Source of the DNA: Asparagopsis taxiformis
Taxonomy: Eukaryota; Rhodophyta; Florideophyceae; Bonnemaisoniales; Bonnemaisoniaceae
Direction of reading: 5' to 3'
NCBI GenBank assembly: GCA_030407315.1
Contig: JALQPE010002294.1
Location: 110,116 to 174,115, forward strand
Length of the DNA stretch: 64,000 nt
Shown piece after piece: positions 10,783 through 21,135 of the stretch. The translations under genes and the position numbers were made by a program. Each line of letters opens with the position of its first letter. The first letter of the stretch is position 1. The notes beneath the pieces are model-generated. The model was given only the letters and a program-made list of their open reading frames with translations. It did no database searches and was not told where the DNA came from.

Positions 10783-10840
10783 AGTGTCTATCGGACAAGT
10801 GGCCTCATATGAGGTCAAATGACCTCATATGAGGCCACTT
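10783..10840. repeat. Left TIR and nested subterminal palindrome of piggyBac
   Basis: The terminal repeat (AGTGTCTATCGGACA, 10783-10797) runs into a perfect inverted repeat with arms AAGTGGCCTCATATGAGGTC and its complement around a TCAAATGA-type centre. Each arm itself contains the palindrome CCTCATATGAGG, giving a palindrome of palindromes. Such repeated subterminal motifs usually bind the transposase or a regulator; here the transposase's C-terminal Cys-rich domain is the obvious candidate. Confidence 0.85.
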
Positions 10841-10917
10841 TTTACCACTGTAGTTTAAATTGAAAAAATAAACGAATAGCTCCAATTTTACCACTAGAAG
10901 ACTCGCCGGCGAGATTA

Positions 10918-13107
10918 ATGATATGGCAGGGCAGAGTGAATGCTGAAATTTTAATCCTTCCATCAGAAAACTACGTCAACTCAATCTCGATCCTGAAATC
11001 ACAAAAAATGGTGAAACCAGTTGATTGTCGCCAAGTTGTCGGAAACAGGGTTCTCGCCCCTGCCAGACAACTGACATCTATCTCCAAATGTCGCAGGATG
11101 TATGGCGCCGGATGGAAGACAAAGATGATATCCGGAACTGTCATTCGAGTCATTAAGGAGAGAGGCAACAAGCGAATGATGACATCTATCGAGGCTGAGT
11201 GGGAGCTGGCCGATGGTAACAAGGTGACATCCCTGCGTCTCTGCAGTGTGAAGGCACCTGCAGGTGATGAAGAAGACCATGTGACCGAAGGAGGAGATCA
11301 AGCTCAAGACACCGGGAGTGACGGGAATGAGGCCGAAAAATCAGATGCAGTCACGCCGCAAGAGCGTGACTTGAGTACGAGTGTTAATACTCAGCCATGT
11401 GACACTGGGTCAACCGATGAGCCGGTTGTCATATGCAATGACGTGGAATGGATTGTATCTGATGTATCTATGCAAATGAATGGTTGGCGCCCCAATCGGT
11501 CGTGGAGGGTGATTGGGCCATTGGATGAGATAATATCTGAGGGGCACGGTCCATCAGATATGACACCATATGACTATTTCCAGTGGATGTTTCCGATGGG
11601 ATTTTTAAGTACTATCGTGTCATACTCCAATTACGAACTGGAAAAGCGGAATCTCAAATCGACCTCGCTGGGAGAGATTTTGAAGTATTTTGGAGTCATT
11701 GTACTCATGTCACGATTTGAGTTCAGTGGTAGGCGCTCTCTCTGGAGTAGTCAATCCGGGACTAAATACATCCCCACACCAATGCTCGGGCACATCATGT
11801 CACGCAAACGGTTTGAAGAGCTGAGGCAATACGTGACATACTCCAAGGTTCGTGACGAAATTGACAGGTGGGGTGTCATATCTGAGTTTATCACCGCCAT
11901 CAATGACCACAGAAGCTCTCAGGTATTCCCTTCAGATTCTATATGTGTGGATGAGAGTATGTCAAGGTGGTATGGTCTGGGAGGTGACTGGATCGACATC
12001 GGACTCCCACATTACGTCGCGATGGACCGTAAGCCTGAGAATGGATGTGAGCTGAAAACTGCATCATGTGGCAATAGTGGCATCATTCTCAGGATGGATG
12101 TTGTGATGTCAGCTGAGGAGACACGTGGAAAAGCATTCGAGTCCGAAACGACGCATGGTGCTGCCGTCACATTAAGGCTCGTCGAACCATGGTTTTATAC
12201 TCATCGCCTCGTGTGTGCCGATTCATACTTTTCCTCTGTTGAAACGGCAGAAATACTCTTCAAGCATGGGCTACGTTTCACTGGTGTCGTCAAGAATGCT
12301 ACAAAGGGATACCCGCTCCAGCATTTGTCCCACTTGGAAGTCACTGGAAAGGGTGAACACGTGTCTATGGTTGCTAAAGATAGAGATGGTCCGGATCTGA
12401 TGGCAGTGATGTGGATCGACCGTGACAGAAGGTACTTTATTAGTACAGCCGGTACTACTCAGCCTGGGACGCCAATATTCCGAGAGCGTTATCGAAGCAG
12501 GAATGGAAGGACATGGAAGGAGGAAATTGACATTCAGATCCCGCAAGTATGTGAAACATATTATGCGACGTGTTCGCAGGTTGAACGTCACAACCGATGT
12601 CGCCAAGATGACCTTATGCTGGAGAAGAAATTTGAGGTCAAAGAATGGTCGGCACGTGTCAACACGTCACTTTCGGCCATATGCGTCGTGGATGCCTGGA
12701 AGCTGTACTGTGGAGCCATGCACAACAGGGGCAGGATGACACCTCATCAGTTCTATACCCAATTGGCTGAAGGACTGATTGACAACTCCATGGATGCAAT
12801 TGGATTACGTCAGCGACAATCAGATGCACCTGATGTAGAAGAGATGGAGAGCGGTAGTGGCATTGGAACTCATTTGACGCGGACTACTCGCACTCGCAGG
12901 ACTTCCAATGGTAGGGATAGCAATGCTATCTATCAAGGTCGTTGCGATATTTGCAAGGGAACGAAGAAGTCGAAGTTCGTATGCTCCACTTGCAAACGAC
13001 TATACCGAAAGGACGTCTTTATCTGTCACCATCAGACAGGTCGTGATTGCTTTAAAAAGCATGTCGAGATGTGTCACGATCTTTCCTACGAAGGTCCTTT
13101 TTACTAA
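10918..13107 (+). CDS. piggyBac-family transposase
   Basis: 729 residues. An acidic Ser/Thr-rich region (about 100-165) precedes the DDE_Tnp_1_7 core (about 190-620). Catalytic Asp candidates are D345 (SICVDESMSRW), D435 (VCADSYFSS) and D501 (MWIDRD). A further family motif, VERHNRCRQDD, follows. The C-terminus (about 670-725) is a Cys/His-rich domain (CDIC ... CSTC ... CHH ... C ... H ... C) like the cross-brace zinc finger that binds the ends in piggyBac. The start ATG at 10918 lies 121 bases inside the left terminal repeat; a second ATG at 11008 is possible. No frameshift or stop is seen, so the protein may be functional. It would excise and insert the element flanked by CTAG rather than TTAA. 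Confidence 0.93.
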   Translation: MIWQGRVNAEILILPSENYVNSISILKSQKMVKPVDCRQVVGNRVLAPARQLTSISKCRRMYGAGWKTKMISGTVIRVIKERGNKRMMTSIEAEWELADGNKVTSLRLCSVKAPAGDEEDHVTEGGDQAQDTGSDGNEAEKSDAVTPQERDLSTSVNTQPCDTGSTDEPVVICNDVEWIVSDVSMQMNGWRPNRSWRVIGPLDEIISEGHGPSDMTPYDYFQWMFPMGFLSTIVSYSNYELEKRNLKSTSLGEILKYFGVIVLMSRFEFSGRRSLWSSQSGTKYIPTPMLGHIMSRKRFEELRQYVTYSKVRDEIDRWGVISEFITAINDHRSSQVFPSDSICVDESMSRWYGLGGDWIDIGLPHYVAMDRKPENGCELKTASCGNSGIILRMDVVMSAEETRGKAFESETTHGAAVTLRLVEPWFYTHRLVCADSYFSSVETAEILFKHGLRFTGVVKNATKGYPLQHLSHLEVTGKGEHVSMVAKDRDGPDLMAVMWIDRDRRYFISTAGTTQPGTPIFRERYRSRNGRTWKEEIDIQIPQVCETYYATCSQVERHNRCRQDDLMLEKKFEVKEWSARVNTSLSAICVVDAWKLYCGAMHNRGRMTPHQFYTQLAEGLIDNSMDAIGLRQRQSDAPDVEEMESGSGIGTHLTRTTRTRRTSNGRDSNAIYQGRCDICKGTKKSKFVCSTCKRLYRKDVFICHHQTGRDCFKKHVEMCHDLSYEGPFY

Positions 13108-13371
13108 GTATGCTCTCTCTATGGGTGCTTTAAACGCCCTTTAGTCACGCATTGATATCCAAAATAGAAAAATGAGATACTCCTCTAGCCCCCTCCGATT
13201 CTGACTGGCGTTCTCGACTTGCTCAGTAAACTTCTGCTTATGGCGGAATTCCCCTTTATGAAATGTCACCTTATACTGTCTCATGTTCAAGTGGGCGCGT
13301 AAGCATCCTAAAGCAGAAGTTGCAACTAAGAATCGGCGAGTTCTCCGAAGAGAATTTTCGAGCTGCCCAAG

Positions 13372-13444
13372 CAACTCAGCGAGGAGTCGAACCTCCGCCC
13401 TCTGGCTTTCCCGAGAGGTGCCAACCACTCAGCCATATGAGGAC
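13372..13444 (-). tRNA. tRNA-like (possibly Ser-type) pseudogene inside piggyBac
   Basis: On the minus strand there is a perfect Pol III A box (TGGCTGAGTGG) and B box (GGTTCGACTCC) at tRNA spacing, within a 73-base span. The T-arm folds with four of five pairs, an anticodon-like stem CCTCT/AGAGG is present with an enlarged loop, and the acceptor stem pairs only at its inner four positions (CTCA/TGAG). The three outer acceptor pairs are broken, so it is probably a degenerate tRNA or tRNA-derived sequence rather than a working tRNA. Transcription would run toward the 3' end of the transposase gene, reaching a T-run on its own strand near 13170. Confidence 0.5.
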
Positions 13445-13562
13445 ATGTGTCCGAAAGGCAAGCAATGCTTTATACAATGCAATGCTTGCGTTAGAAGTTT
13501 TATAAAAGCGATATAAAGAGGGAATGCTAAATTCTAATAATTTCTAGTAGATTTTTTTTCTG

Positions 13563-13620
13563 CCTCATATGAGGCCAGGGTTGACCTCATATGAGGAAAT
13601 TTTAATGTCCGATAGACACT
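13563..13620. repeat. Right subterminal palindromes and TIR of piggyBac
   Basis: Two CCTCATATGAGG palindromes (13563-13574 and 13585-13596) are followed by the inverted terminal repeat TGTCCGATAGACACT (13606-13620). The spacing differs from the left end, where the two palindromes form one large palindrome. Confidence 0.85.
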
Positions 13621-13622
13621 AG

Positions 13623-14298
13623 AAGTCCACGAATTGATGAAAGGTGGACAGTGAATGAAAAGGTTCATCTCCCGTTGAATAAACTGATCTCTGCGTGACG
13701 ACGTTGTGCTCCCTCAGACAGCATACCCTAACAGGTTGACAATGAAAAATTGATGCTTCCAACAGGAATTACAGGGGAGAAGCAAAACTTATTTTGGATG
13801 CGCAGCCGGAGGGAAACCGATTGGCCAGGGAAGAGCCAAGGGGATATCTGGATTCTCTCAATAGCCAATCATGATCCAGGAGATTGGAAAAACAGAAATT
13901 ATAAGAGGGCAGACTCCTTTCAAGCAGGTGCTGAAAGGCTTGAGGGACTGCTGTTCGTGTGGAAAGTCACTGTTTAATTTAATGAAAGAAAACGGACAGC
14001 ACAATGACATCGTCTCCCTCTGTAAAGATAGTGCATCCAAGGTTTTCCGCAATACAATCGATTTTGTACAATCATCCGCTTTGCAAGCACTTCGTCATTC
14101 TTTTACACGTCCATTCAAAGATTAAAATGAAATCGGAATCCTGCACCGTCACAATACCAGGCTTGCTGAATTCCGCAATCAACTTTTGATGATTTCCATC
14201 ACTCTCATAACACATTCTTTACAATTTCCTTATCTACAACACTTTTCCACCATTTCCAAAACCTACCTGCTACCACCATCATCATCTCTATATTCGCG
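13623..14298. other. Non-coding gap
   Basis: Between the piggyBac right end and the stop codon of the membrane-protein gene (which reads leftwards and ends at 14299). It should hold that gene's 3' UTR. Short frames here (up to 84 codons) show no homology or motif I recognise. Confidence 0.45.
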
Positions 14299-15852
14299 CT
14301 AGTGAAGCTCCTCAAAATGGTCCTCTTGAAACAATAACACATCTGCTCTGGATAATCTTGAGCGTTTCGAAAAGTCACTCTGCATTTTCTCCTTGACGAA
14401 ACCCATTTCTTCCTCCAGACGTTTCTGTATCTCCCCCGCTTCAACTCCTTTCTCCGCGCCCAAGTTCCTCTTCAACCTCGCTTTCCGCGCTGCAAGATGA
14501 TACATCATCGCCATTTCAGCTATCGATATCGGGTCAAGCAAAATTCTCAAACCTAAAAGCAACAACCCACAACTTACCACTAGAACAAGCAGTAATATAA
14601 TCCCTGCATTTCTTCCTTCTTCTGTCATTAGTCCTTCTATTCGTGTTTCTCTCTTCCCACTTAATTCTTCTTCGTACCATCCACTGCCTTGCACTTCCAA
14701 TACTGCTGTACTTGCTGCTAATACCTGCTGAGCACGGCTGATTGAGTTAACCTGTTTGTGTAGAGGAACTGTATATTTGCTCTTCAGGCCAATCACAGAT
14801 ATGTTAACTGGATTGCCACCTCGTTCCCATAGTGTGATTTCTCTCTCCTCTTGTTCTTCTCCTCCATACTGTAGCTCTTCGAGAATTTCCACGCAATCAT
14901 GGTCTGCCTTCTTATTGTTACATGAAAATTGCATTGCATTATATATCGTCACGTTATGCAAGAATCGCGTATCCTCCTCCCACGTATTGGACCTCTGAAA
15001 TAGAATTCTCTTCATCAACGGTTCTCCTTCAAAGTATACCTCGGCTCTTGTCTTAACACTGAACCATTTTTCTGCAAATGAGACATTATGATCACTGCCC
15101 CCCTCGTGGTACCACGACCTCATCGTGACGGTATCTGTATCTTCTTCCGGGGGAAGTATTCGAGGTCCACTATCATACTCGACACAACCTGCCAAGCGGA
15201 AGTGTTTTGTTTGCCGTTCAAACTTTGCAATGGGAAGAATACACGGCTTCTCCTCCGTGAAAGAGCGGATCTTTCTAGCAATACCTTCAGTAGTTCCAAT
15301 AGGGAGCATTCCTCGTAGATTGAGCTGATCAGCAGTTGAGGTGAAAGTTCTTGAGCGTGTGGCGAAAACGGTCATAACGTCTGCAACGAAGATGAAAGTA
15401 GCAAACAAGAGGACAAATATCGAAAGGAGACTGCTTCGCTCCCTGAAAGTTATATTGAACATGTTCTGAGGGCTTGGTCCGCGGCTTGTCATCTTTCTCC
15501 ATAGATTCCGAAAGTGAGAATACTCATCCAACATGTATGCCGTACGGAGACCATTCTCTGAAACGGATTTGTTTTCCTTGCGGAGAAGAAATGTTTGCAC
15601 TATCTCTGCAAAGAGAGATATTAGAATGACGGCGAGTATTCCAGTAATGAACTCCTCGACTTGCCTCGGAATAACGACTGTGTTGTCGAAGGAACGCTGG
15701 ATTCTGGGCACGATACTGGGTCTCCAGCCCAAATAGTGGGTAAAACCGACAATGTAAATGCCAGCCACTCTGGTGATGTTAAGAAAGTAAGGTGGAGCAT
15801 CTGGTATTCCGTAGAGGACGGTCCTGTTTCCTTTGCCGACTTGAAATGCCAT
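14299..15852 (-). CDS. Lineage-specific three-TM membrane glycoprotein (multi-copy family)
   Basis: 517 residues, intact and intronless. Predicted membrane segments lie at about 69-90 (FITGILAVILISLFAEIVQT), 141-163 (LLSIFVLLFATFIFVADVM) and 413-435. Between the last two is a roughly 250-residue presumably extracytosolic domain with N-glycosylation sequons and four Cys that are conserved in the paralogue at 34507 (contexts KPCILP, AGCVEYD, FSCNNKK, DHDCVE). Its most conserved stretch is RSWYHEGGSDHN. The charged 80-residue tail is likely cytosolic. Two more copies in this window (34507-36023 frameshifted; 9895-10076 fragment) show an expanded gene family. I do not recognise a known family and assign no function. 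Confidence 0.75.
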   Translation of the reverse strand: MAFQVGKGNRTVLYGIPDAPPYFLNITRVAGIYIVGFTHYLGWRPSIVPRIQRSFDNTVVIPRQVEEFITGILAVILISLFAEIVQTFLLRKENKSVSENGLRTAYMLDEYSHFRNLWRKMTSRGPSPQNMFNITFRERSSLLSIFVLLFATFIFVADVMTVFATRSRTFTSTADQLNLRGMLPIGTTEGIARKIRSFTEEKPCILPIAKFERQTKHFRLAGCVEYDSGPRILPPEEDTDTVTMRSWYHEGGSDHNVSFAEKWFSVKTRAEVYFEGEPLMKRILFQRSNTWEEDTRFLHNVTIYNAMQFSCNNKKADHDCVEILEELQYGGEEQEEREITLWERGGNPVNISVIGLKSKYTVPLHKQVNSISRAQQVLAASTAVLEVQGSGWYEEELSGKRETRIEGLMTEEGRNAGIILLLVLVVSCGLLLLGLRILLDPISIAEMAMMYHLAARKARLKRNLGAEKGVEAGEIQKRLEEEMGFVKEKMQSDFSKRSRLSRADVLLFQEDHFEELH

Positions 15853-17578
15853 ATCGGACAGAGGTTACGGCTGTGGGCTAAGGGAATGCCAATGAAATCA
15901 TGGACAGCGATAGGTGATAATGTGTTGAATTGTAAATTTGACGTGTTGCTTGGTGAACGTTGATATTGTCCTCCGGAAAGTGATACTGTACAAAGGGTAC
16001 TCACAAGAGTGTGTCGCCAGGAGCTGGATTTAGTACCCGAGCGTTCATGCAATGAGATATCCAGTCGTGTTGAAAACGTGATAAGGACGCAACCGATACT
16101 TTTTTCTTTGATAATTTTGTTGTGGGTATCATGGTAAGTATGACCTGGGGTTCCAATGCGTCACGGAGAATAAGTTATCATGGGTACAAGGAGTCCAATA
16201 ACACCAGCTCCGAAAGCCATCCGTAAAGTGAAGACAGCCCAATAAGCCAAAATGATATCCCCATTCCATTAGTCCAATAAGAATGCGAACATATTGTAAA
16301 CTCGGATGGAACCTGTCGCAAGCGAGAAAACACAATGGTGCAAGTCCAGGGGAAGCCATTGGAATCCCAACATTCTGTGCAAGTATGGTGAGCTTGTAGA
16401 TAATGATGAAATATTTGGCGACAGATTGTCACGTTCTCGAGTAAACAGCTATCTATGAAATAGTGCTGATGGCCAAGCTGCACTGTACCTTGGAGTTCTA
16501 TCAACTTCAGCTGGCCTCAGCAACTCTCGATACTATTATCATCAGCCGGGAGAACGCTTCCAGAATTGGCTAGTCTGTCCCAGACGCGTTACGCTGTTTT
16601 GTGTACACGTCGATAGTTGACCAGAACAGCAAAGGTGTGGAAAGTGAGGGGTCACTAAAGAAATCGCCTGTCACGTTACGAATCTCACGAGTGAAACGCT
16701 TGCCAAACGCACGCTTACGGATGGGTTTACAGAAGATCTGCTTGAGTGAAATGCGCGTGTCAAAGCAATATAATTATTGAACTAGTCCGTACCACTTATG
16801 TGGTTTCTGCAGTAATCTGAAAATATCCGTCAGCGCGCGCGCTGGGAACTCGTTGAATTAAACGGGGTCAATTGCACATGTTCATCCACCAGATTATCCG
16901 CGTCGAAAATGATGAGATCACTGCCTCACAGGAGGTAGAGCCACATACCGTAGCTGTTAATCTCCGTCGCCGCCGTTAGGCAGTCTCATATGTTAGATAC
17001 ATTCTGGCTATGCTCAGGAGAGGTATGTCCAAGCACCCACACAGCCCGAAAAAAAACTGCAATTTAGGATTTTCGTGTGGAGGGTAAAATGAGGACTTCC
17101 ATCGCTGTAATGTATCGTGGGGGTCTCTTCAGACGGTACTGCATCATGTAAGCGTCTCAGTAATCAGATCAACCAAATGTGTTTCGTTAACTGATTACCA
17201 ACGTCTTGAAATATAGTGGAAGTGGTATCACGTACGATGCGTTCCCACAGCTCTTCATGAGCTTCCTACTCAGAATCAAGATCTGATTTATGTCGTATCC
17301 CTCAGAAGCACAATAGTACTAGAGCATTCCAAAACCAATCCGTGGAGAAGCAATGCAATATGCTCTGCATGTAACCAACTCATGACCGCTACCATTCGTC
17401 TTCAACCAAAGTAGTGCTTTGACAATTGTCATTTGTGTACCCCACCAGCAAACTTTCACCAACCTGAATCACAATTTTTCCACATCAAGTGCATTATGCT
17501 GCAAGTACCACCTAATGTTTTGTATAAATTTCATTAGACCAACGTAGCACTACCCCAGTTGATGAAGATCGAACCGTT
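15853..17578. other. Non-coding region upstream of the membrane-protein gene
   Basis: Contains the 5' flank of the minus-strand gene at 15852. No convincing coding frame; the longest are about 110-140 codons and either overlap that gene antisense or are random. A short stretch at 16603-16655 (TGTGTACACGTC ... GAGGGGTC) resembles 4364-4402, suggesting fragments of one dispersed repeat. Confidence 0.4.
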
Positions 17579-17887
17579 ATGCTTGTCCTCTTCATATCAA
17601 TTTTGTGCGTCCTACTCATACTTCCTGCTGCGCAACTTTCCTTCATTCGCCAAAAACTTCCAACTGCGACTATTTCTACTCAAAATGTCTTCACTGCACC
17701 TCGTAAACGTCGTGAAGGCGAAATTTTGTCAAAGTGCCCGCACAAATGTCACAGGAGAAAACAGAGAGCATTTAGAGACTGTTCATTTTCTCGATCGTCT
17801 AAAAATTGCGCCGTCAAGCTTTGTTTAAGGTCAGTTACCCACCCCGCAGGAAACTCAATTCATCTCCGTGGTTTTGCTTGCAGGTAG
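17579..17887 (+). CDS. Small putative secreted cysteine-rich protein
   Basis: 102 residues. The N-terminus is a typical signal peptide (MLVLFISILCVLLILPAAQ, cleavage near 20). A basic RKRR site near residues 43-46 could be a proprotein cleavage point; the following roughly 55 residues contain six Cys in two halves (CPHKC, later DC, NC, LC, AC). Six Cys after signal and dibasic site is the usual plan of processed secreted peptides such as defence or signalling peptides, but I recognise no family. No homologue is present in the window to confirm it, and the reading could extend through an intron at GCAG/GTAG near the stop. Function unknown. Confidence 0.45.
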   Translation: MLVLFISILCVLLILPAAQLSFIRQKLPTATISTQNVFTAPRKRREGEILSKCPHKCHRRKQRAFRDCSFSRSSKNCAVKLCLRSVTHPAGNSIHLRGFACR

Positions 17888-19339
17888 ATGCAGATTTTTG
17901 GAAACGATCGTGGAAGTTGGCGCTGTTTTTCGTTTTATCTCAGTACCCCTTATCTCTCGATGACCCTAAGGATTATGAATGAGAACATTACTGGTTCTAA
18001 TGAAAGTGGATAGGTATTGGGGGATAAATCAAGTTGGTCATGTCGTATTGCCCGTAGAACCAATCTTAACCTCCTTACTGGACAGGAACAAATACAAATA
18101 AATACCGGTGACCAAATTGCATCAATTGGCGAGACTGCGCAGATCAGCCGGCAGTCGACACCGACCAAATTAACTCAGAGGGTCTTCGGATTCACTGGCT
18201 GCGCCGGTGAGTGCACTTTCTGTGAAATGATCCCCCCAAAAAGCGTCTTTAGTGACAGAACTAGCACTAGTGGTCGAGGTTACACAACACTGTTTGCTCT
18301 TTCCACCGGCAGATTGTTCAAGGGAGGGATGAATCAATAGTGCGTTTCAGTCTTTCCCCCTTCGTGCCGAAAATGGGCGCTGGCAGAGAATAGAAAACAG
18401 GATTGGTCGTTTTTTGTTTGACATTTCCATTAACAAGCCTTTGTTGTTGGGGTGATCGAACGAATGAAACCTCCTCCATGATCACTGGTTCTCCCAGTTC
18501 GGAGATAAAATGCCGATTTGTTTACACAACGCTGCCGGTGCAGATGTGCATGCCCTAATGTACGAGATATTGACAACAATGTTGTGACTACTGTCTTCCA
18601 TCAAATCATTTGCCGCCGTCGGATCATAGTTCATATCGGTCGGCACCGTCCATTTGGCTGTCACTCGACTGGATGTTTGAACAGCATGGTTCTGGATTGG
18701 TGATGGACTTTCAACACAACTTCCACTAAAAGTTGGAAAGCCATTTCACAGCCATTTGTCTCAATTCGAACACATAGATCACTGAAGAATGCTCTGAGTG
18801 ACATTGTTTACCATTCACAATGGATTGCGCAAGGTGTTGAGACTATGCACCACCAAAAATTCTGCTTGTTTGACAGGCAGCTCACCTTTGTGACGAGTGC
18901 TGATGCGTGATGAATTCAGGTGCTGTACCACGAACTTACTATTGTATGCCCAACATATGCCACTGGAATATACGATATGACCGACTGAGTGTTATGCACG
19001 TGTATCCAAACAGTGAAGATTGGAACTTCTTCCACTGCTGTGGCAATTACAACTGTGGACTTTCCAAACAGCTATTCTGACCTGGATTCCAGACTTGCTC
19101 CAAGATCTGCCACTGAGATCACGCAGTACTGCAGCTTCGCGCCTTGCTGATCTCATCTGTTTCACGTAGTATCAAGTCATGGTACTCATCCCTCAGTTTA
19201 ACGTTGCAAACTTCGTTCCGCCCAATCAGTTGCATGCAATCAACACATCAAGGCTGTTCAAAGTGTTTATGAGACGCGTCGTCTCGGCAACCTGGTGCGA
19301 ATAGACAACTCAATTTAGATATTTGTGAACCAGTGCAGC
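17888..19339. other. Non-coding region
   Basis: One frame of 107 codons at 18017-18340 has no recognisable motif and I do not call it a gene. No repeats of note were seen. Confidence 0.4.
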
Positions 19340-19745
19340 AATCTATACGAGTCTACGCTCGGCATCCTTCTCAGGGTCTTCGTTCGCGAGTTGCTTGTAC
19401 AATTGCTCAGCGCGTCTAACGTTCCTCTCAACTCCAGGGGCGCCAACGCCCAGAATTTCCGCCAAATCAGACATAGCACCATAATTATTCCGCTCTTCAA
19501 CACAAATTTCATACAAACGTTCCGCTGGCGGTAAATATCTTACAGCGCCGGATAGTCCGCCGGCAAACATGCTCGCTAAACTTTTCGTCGCTTGACAATT
19601 CCTTCTACGAATTCAGCTCCTCACCCAGCCTAATCGCGCGTTCTACGCTCCCTTTCGACTCCCGGCGCGCCTGTACCCAACAGTTCCATCTTGTCATACG
19701 CAGCGTCGTAGTCATTCCATCTCTTCATAATAATCTCATACGCTC
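19340..19745 (-). pseudogene. Sel1-repeat protein pseudogene, copy 1
   Basis: On the minus strand, 19343-19570 encodes a segment (MFAGGLSGAVR ... LYEICVEERNNYGAM) closely similar to the Sel1-like protein at 29969-30601. Homology resumes upstream in another frame at about 19620-19745 (GAPGVER preceded by MELLGTG-like residues), so at least one frameshift separates the two Sel1-type helical repeats. The GAPGVERN and AEILG motifs are typical of Sel1 repeats (G-x-GV-x-x-D/N). The start of the gene is missing. Sel1 repeats form alpha-solenoid scaffolds; this copy looks inactive. Confidence 0.6.
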
Positions 19746-20893
19746 ACATCGTAAGCAAAGTGGCTCTGCAGCCTACGGAGCGTGCATCGGAACTTGTTTT
19801 CTACCTGTTATGAAACCATCAGCGAGAGTCGTAACAAGAGAAATGGCGTACAAGTGCTCAAAATAGATACTAACAAAACGCTCGAGCAATTGCAGCACGC
19901 GATGCAAACCCCCGTCAATATTCAGTACTCAGATGGCAAAAAATGTACCAGATAGATCGTTGACATAGTTTCATTGGCGTGAATACGAGTCTGGTGGAAC
20001 TATGCTGCGGGAGAAACATCATGCTCATGACTCATCAAGCATGGTTTCAAAAGCTGAATCATCGCTGCATCAACACTGTTACCATCAATACATTCTTGAT
20101 GAAACTGAATAGGTCAGAGCGCATCTTGTTCGACACCAACGTGCCTTAGACCAATATAATAGCTAGTCGTTTCACGGCATTGAAGTTTTTGCCCAATTCA
20201 ATGTAGCACATGAAAAACAGGGCTGCGCAGCGACGTGCATTGCGTTTTACTCATCTCCATTTGTACACACGATCTGTATGCTTCACAGATAGATAATATA
20301 CGGTACCATGGTGGTTCTGCTCATCACTGCATCTCCGAAACAGTCGTACGGCAGCGCCTATATCTCGCACACAAAGAGACTCTCCCGTTTCATCTTCAGA
20401 AGATGTACAATTGGCCACAGCATCAAAACGCGTAAGACTTCTGGCCATTGAGCATGATTTGCGGGAGCGAATATGCTCGGGTTAATTTGTGCGTTCGTTG
20501 CTCTGCAAGGAATGGAATGGGTACGGCAGGATGATGTGTATGCAAATTCATGGCGGAACACCGAGTGGATAGGTCGCTAATCTGAAAGACAACCGGGAAT
20601 TGATCTGGGTCTCGCTGAACGAATAGATGGAAGTCTGAATATACGCTGGAAACATTGGGAGGGAAATGAGGGCATCTACTTGAGAAGACTCTCGTGCTAG
20701 CCTGCTACGACCGACAAGAGTCGTTCGGCAATTGGTTCCAGCACGTTTTGATAAATTTTGCATTACAGTAGAATGTCAGAAGAGATCTGGCGTACCTGTA
20801 TACAAGTGTTCAAACATGGTTGGTCGGCAACGTCAGATATACTTCAATCCCCATATACGTGTAAGTGTTGTAGGCGTGGGAAGGCACGCGCCG
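19746..20893. other. Non-coding region left of copia B
   Basis: No coding sequence or repeat recognised. The last five bases (CGCCG, 20889-20893) are the left copy of the copia B target-site duplication. Confidence 0.5.
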
Positions 20894-21003
20894 TGACGAA
20901 CAACTTACTACTTACAGTGCTTACAGCTATATCTTGCTCCCTTTATAACTTGACCGTCGTCGACAACAACCGTCAATAAACGAGATCATAGATTATCTTC
21001 ACA
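20894..21003 (+). repeat. Copia B 5' LTR
   Basis: 110 bp, TGACGAACAACTT ... TTATCTTCACA. It contains a TATA-like TTTATAA (about 20942) and AATAAA (about 20976), so this very short LTR still carries promoter and polyadenylation signals. The copy at 25465-25574 matches throughout by eye. Confidence 0.95.
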
Positions 21004-21020
21004 GGTTATGTGCCCAGACC
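21004..21020 (+). other. Copia B primer-binding site (initiator tRNA-Met anticodon region)
   Basis: GGTTATGTGCCCAGACC starts at the base after the LTR. It is complementary, with one mismatch, to the anticodon stem-loop of eukaryotic initiator tRNA-Met (CTGGGCCCATAACC), not to a tRNA 3' end. Priming from an internal tRNA fragment is known for Drosophila copia. Copia C and the TRIM at 27.8 kb have the same arrangement. Confidence 0.75.
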
Positions 21021-21135
21021 TACCACAGCGCTTCCCACCCATTCCTCACCCATTCTAATCTCGCGCGAATCCCTTCGCATCCCTCCGCTCACTGCTCGAA
21101 AAGCATAGCACTCTCTTTCTTTTCCACTCCAACCA

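Larger units (their letters stand above)
10781..13622 (+). mobile_element. piggyBac-like DNA transposon with CTAG borders
   Basis: Both ends carry inverted TGTCTATCGGACA (10785-10797 and complement 13606-13618), each flanked outside by CTAG (10781-10784 and 13619-13622). Just inside the left end lies a 44-bp perfect palindrome (10797-10840) built from two copies of CCTCATATGAGG; the right end has two more copies (13563-13596). Between them sit the transposase gene (10918-13107) and a tRNA-like unit (13372-13444). Length is 2842 bp including CTAG. Canonical piggyBac duplicates TTAA; here CTAG takes its place, either as target duplication or as part of the terminal repeat. The intact ORF and ends suggest recent activity. 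Confidence 0.9.

Noticed and set aside
18017..18340. 107-codon plus-strand frame as a gene
   Set aside because: No motif, signal peptide, homologue or clear coding bias.
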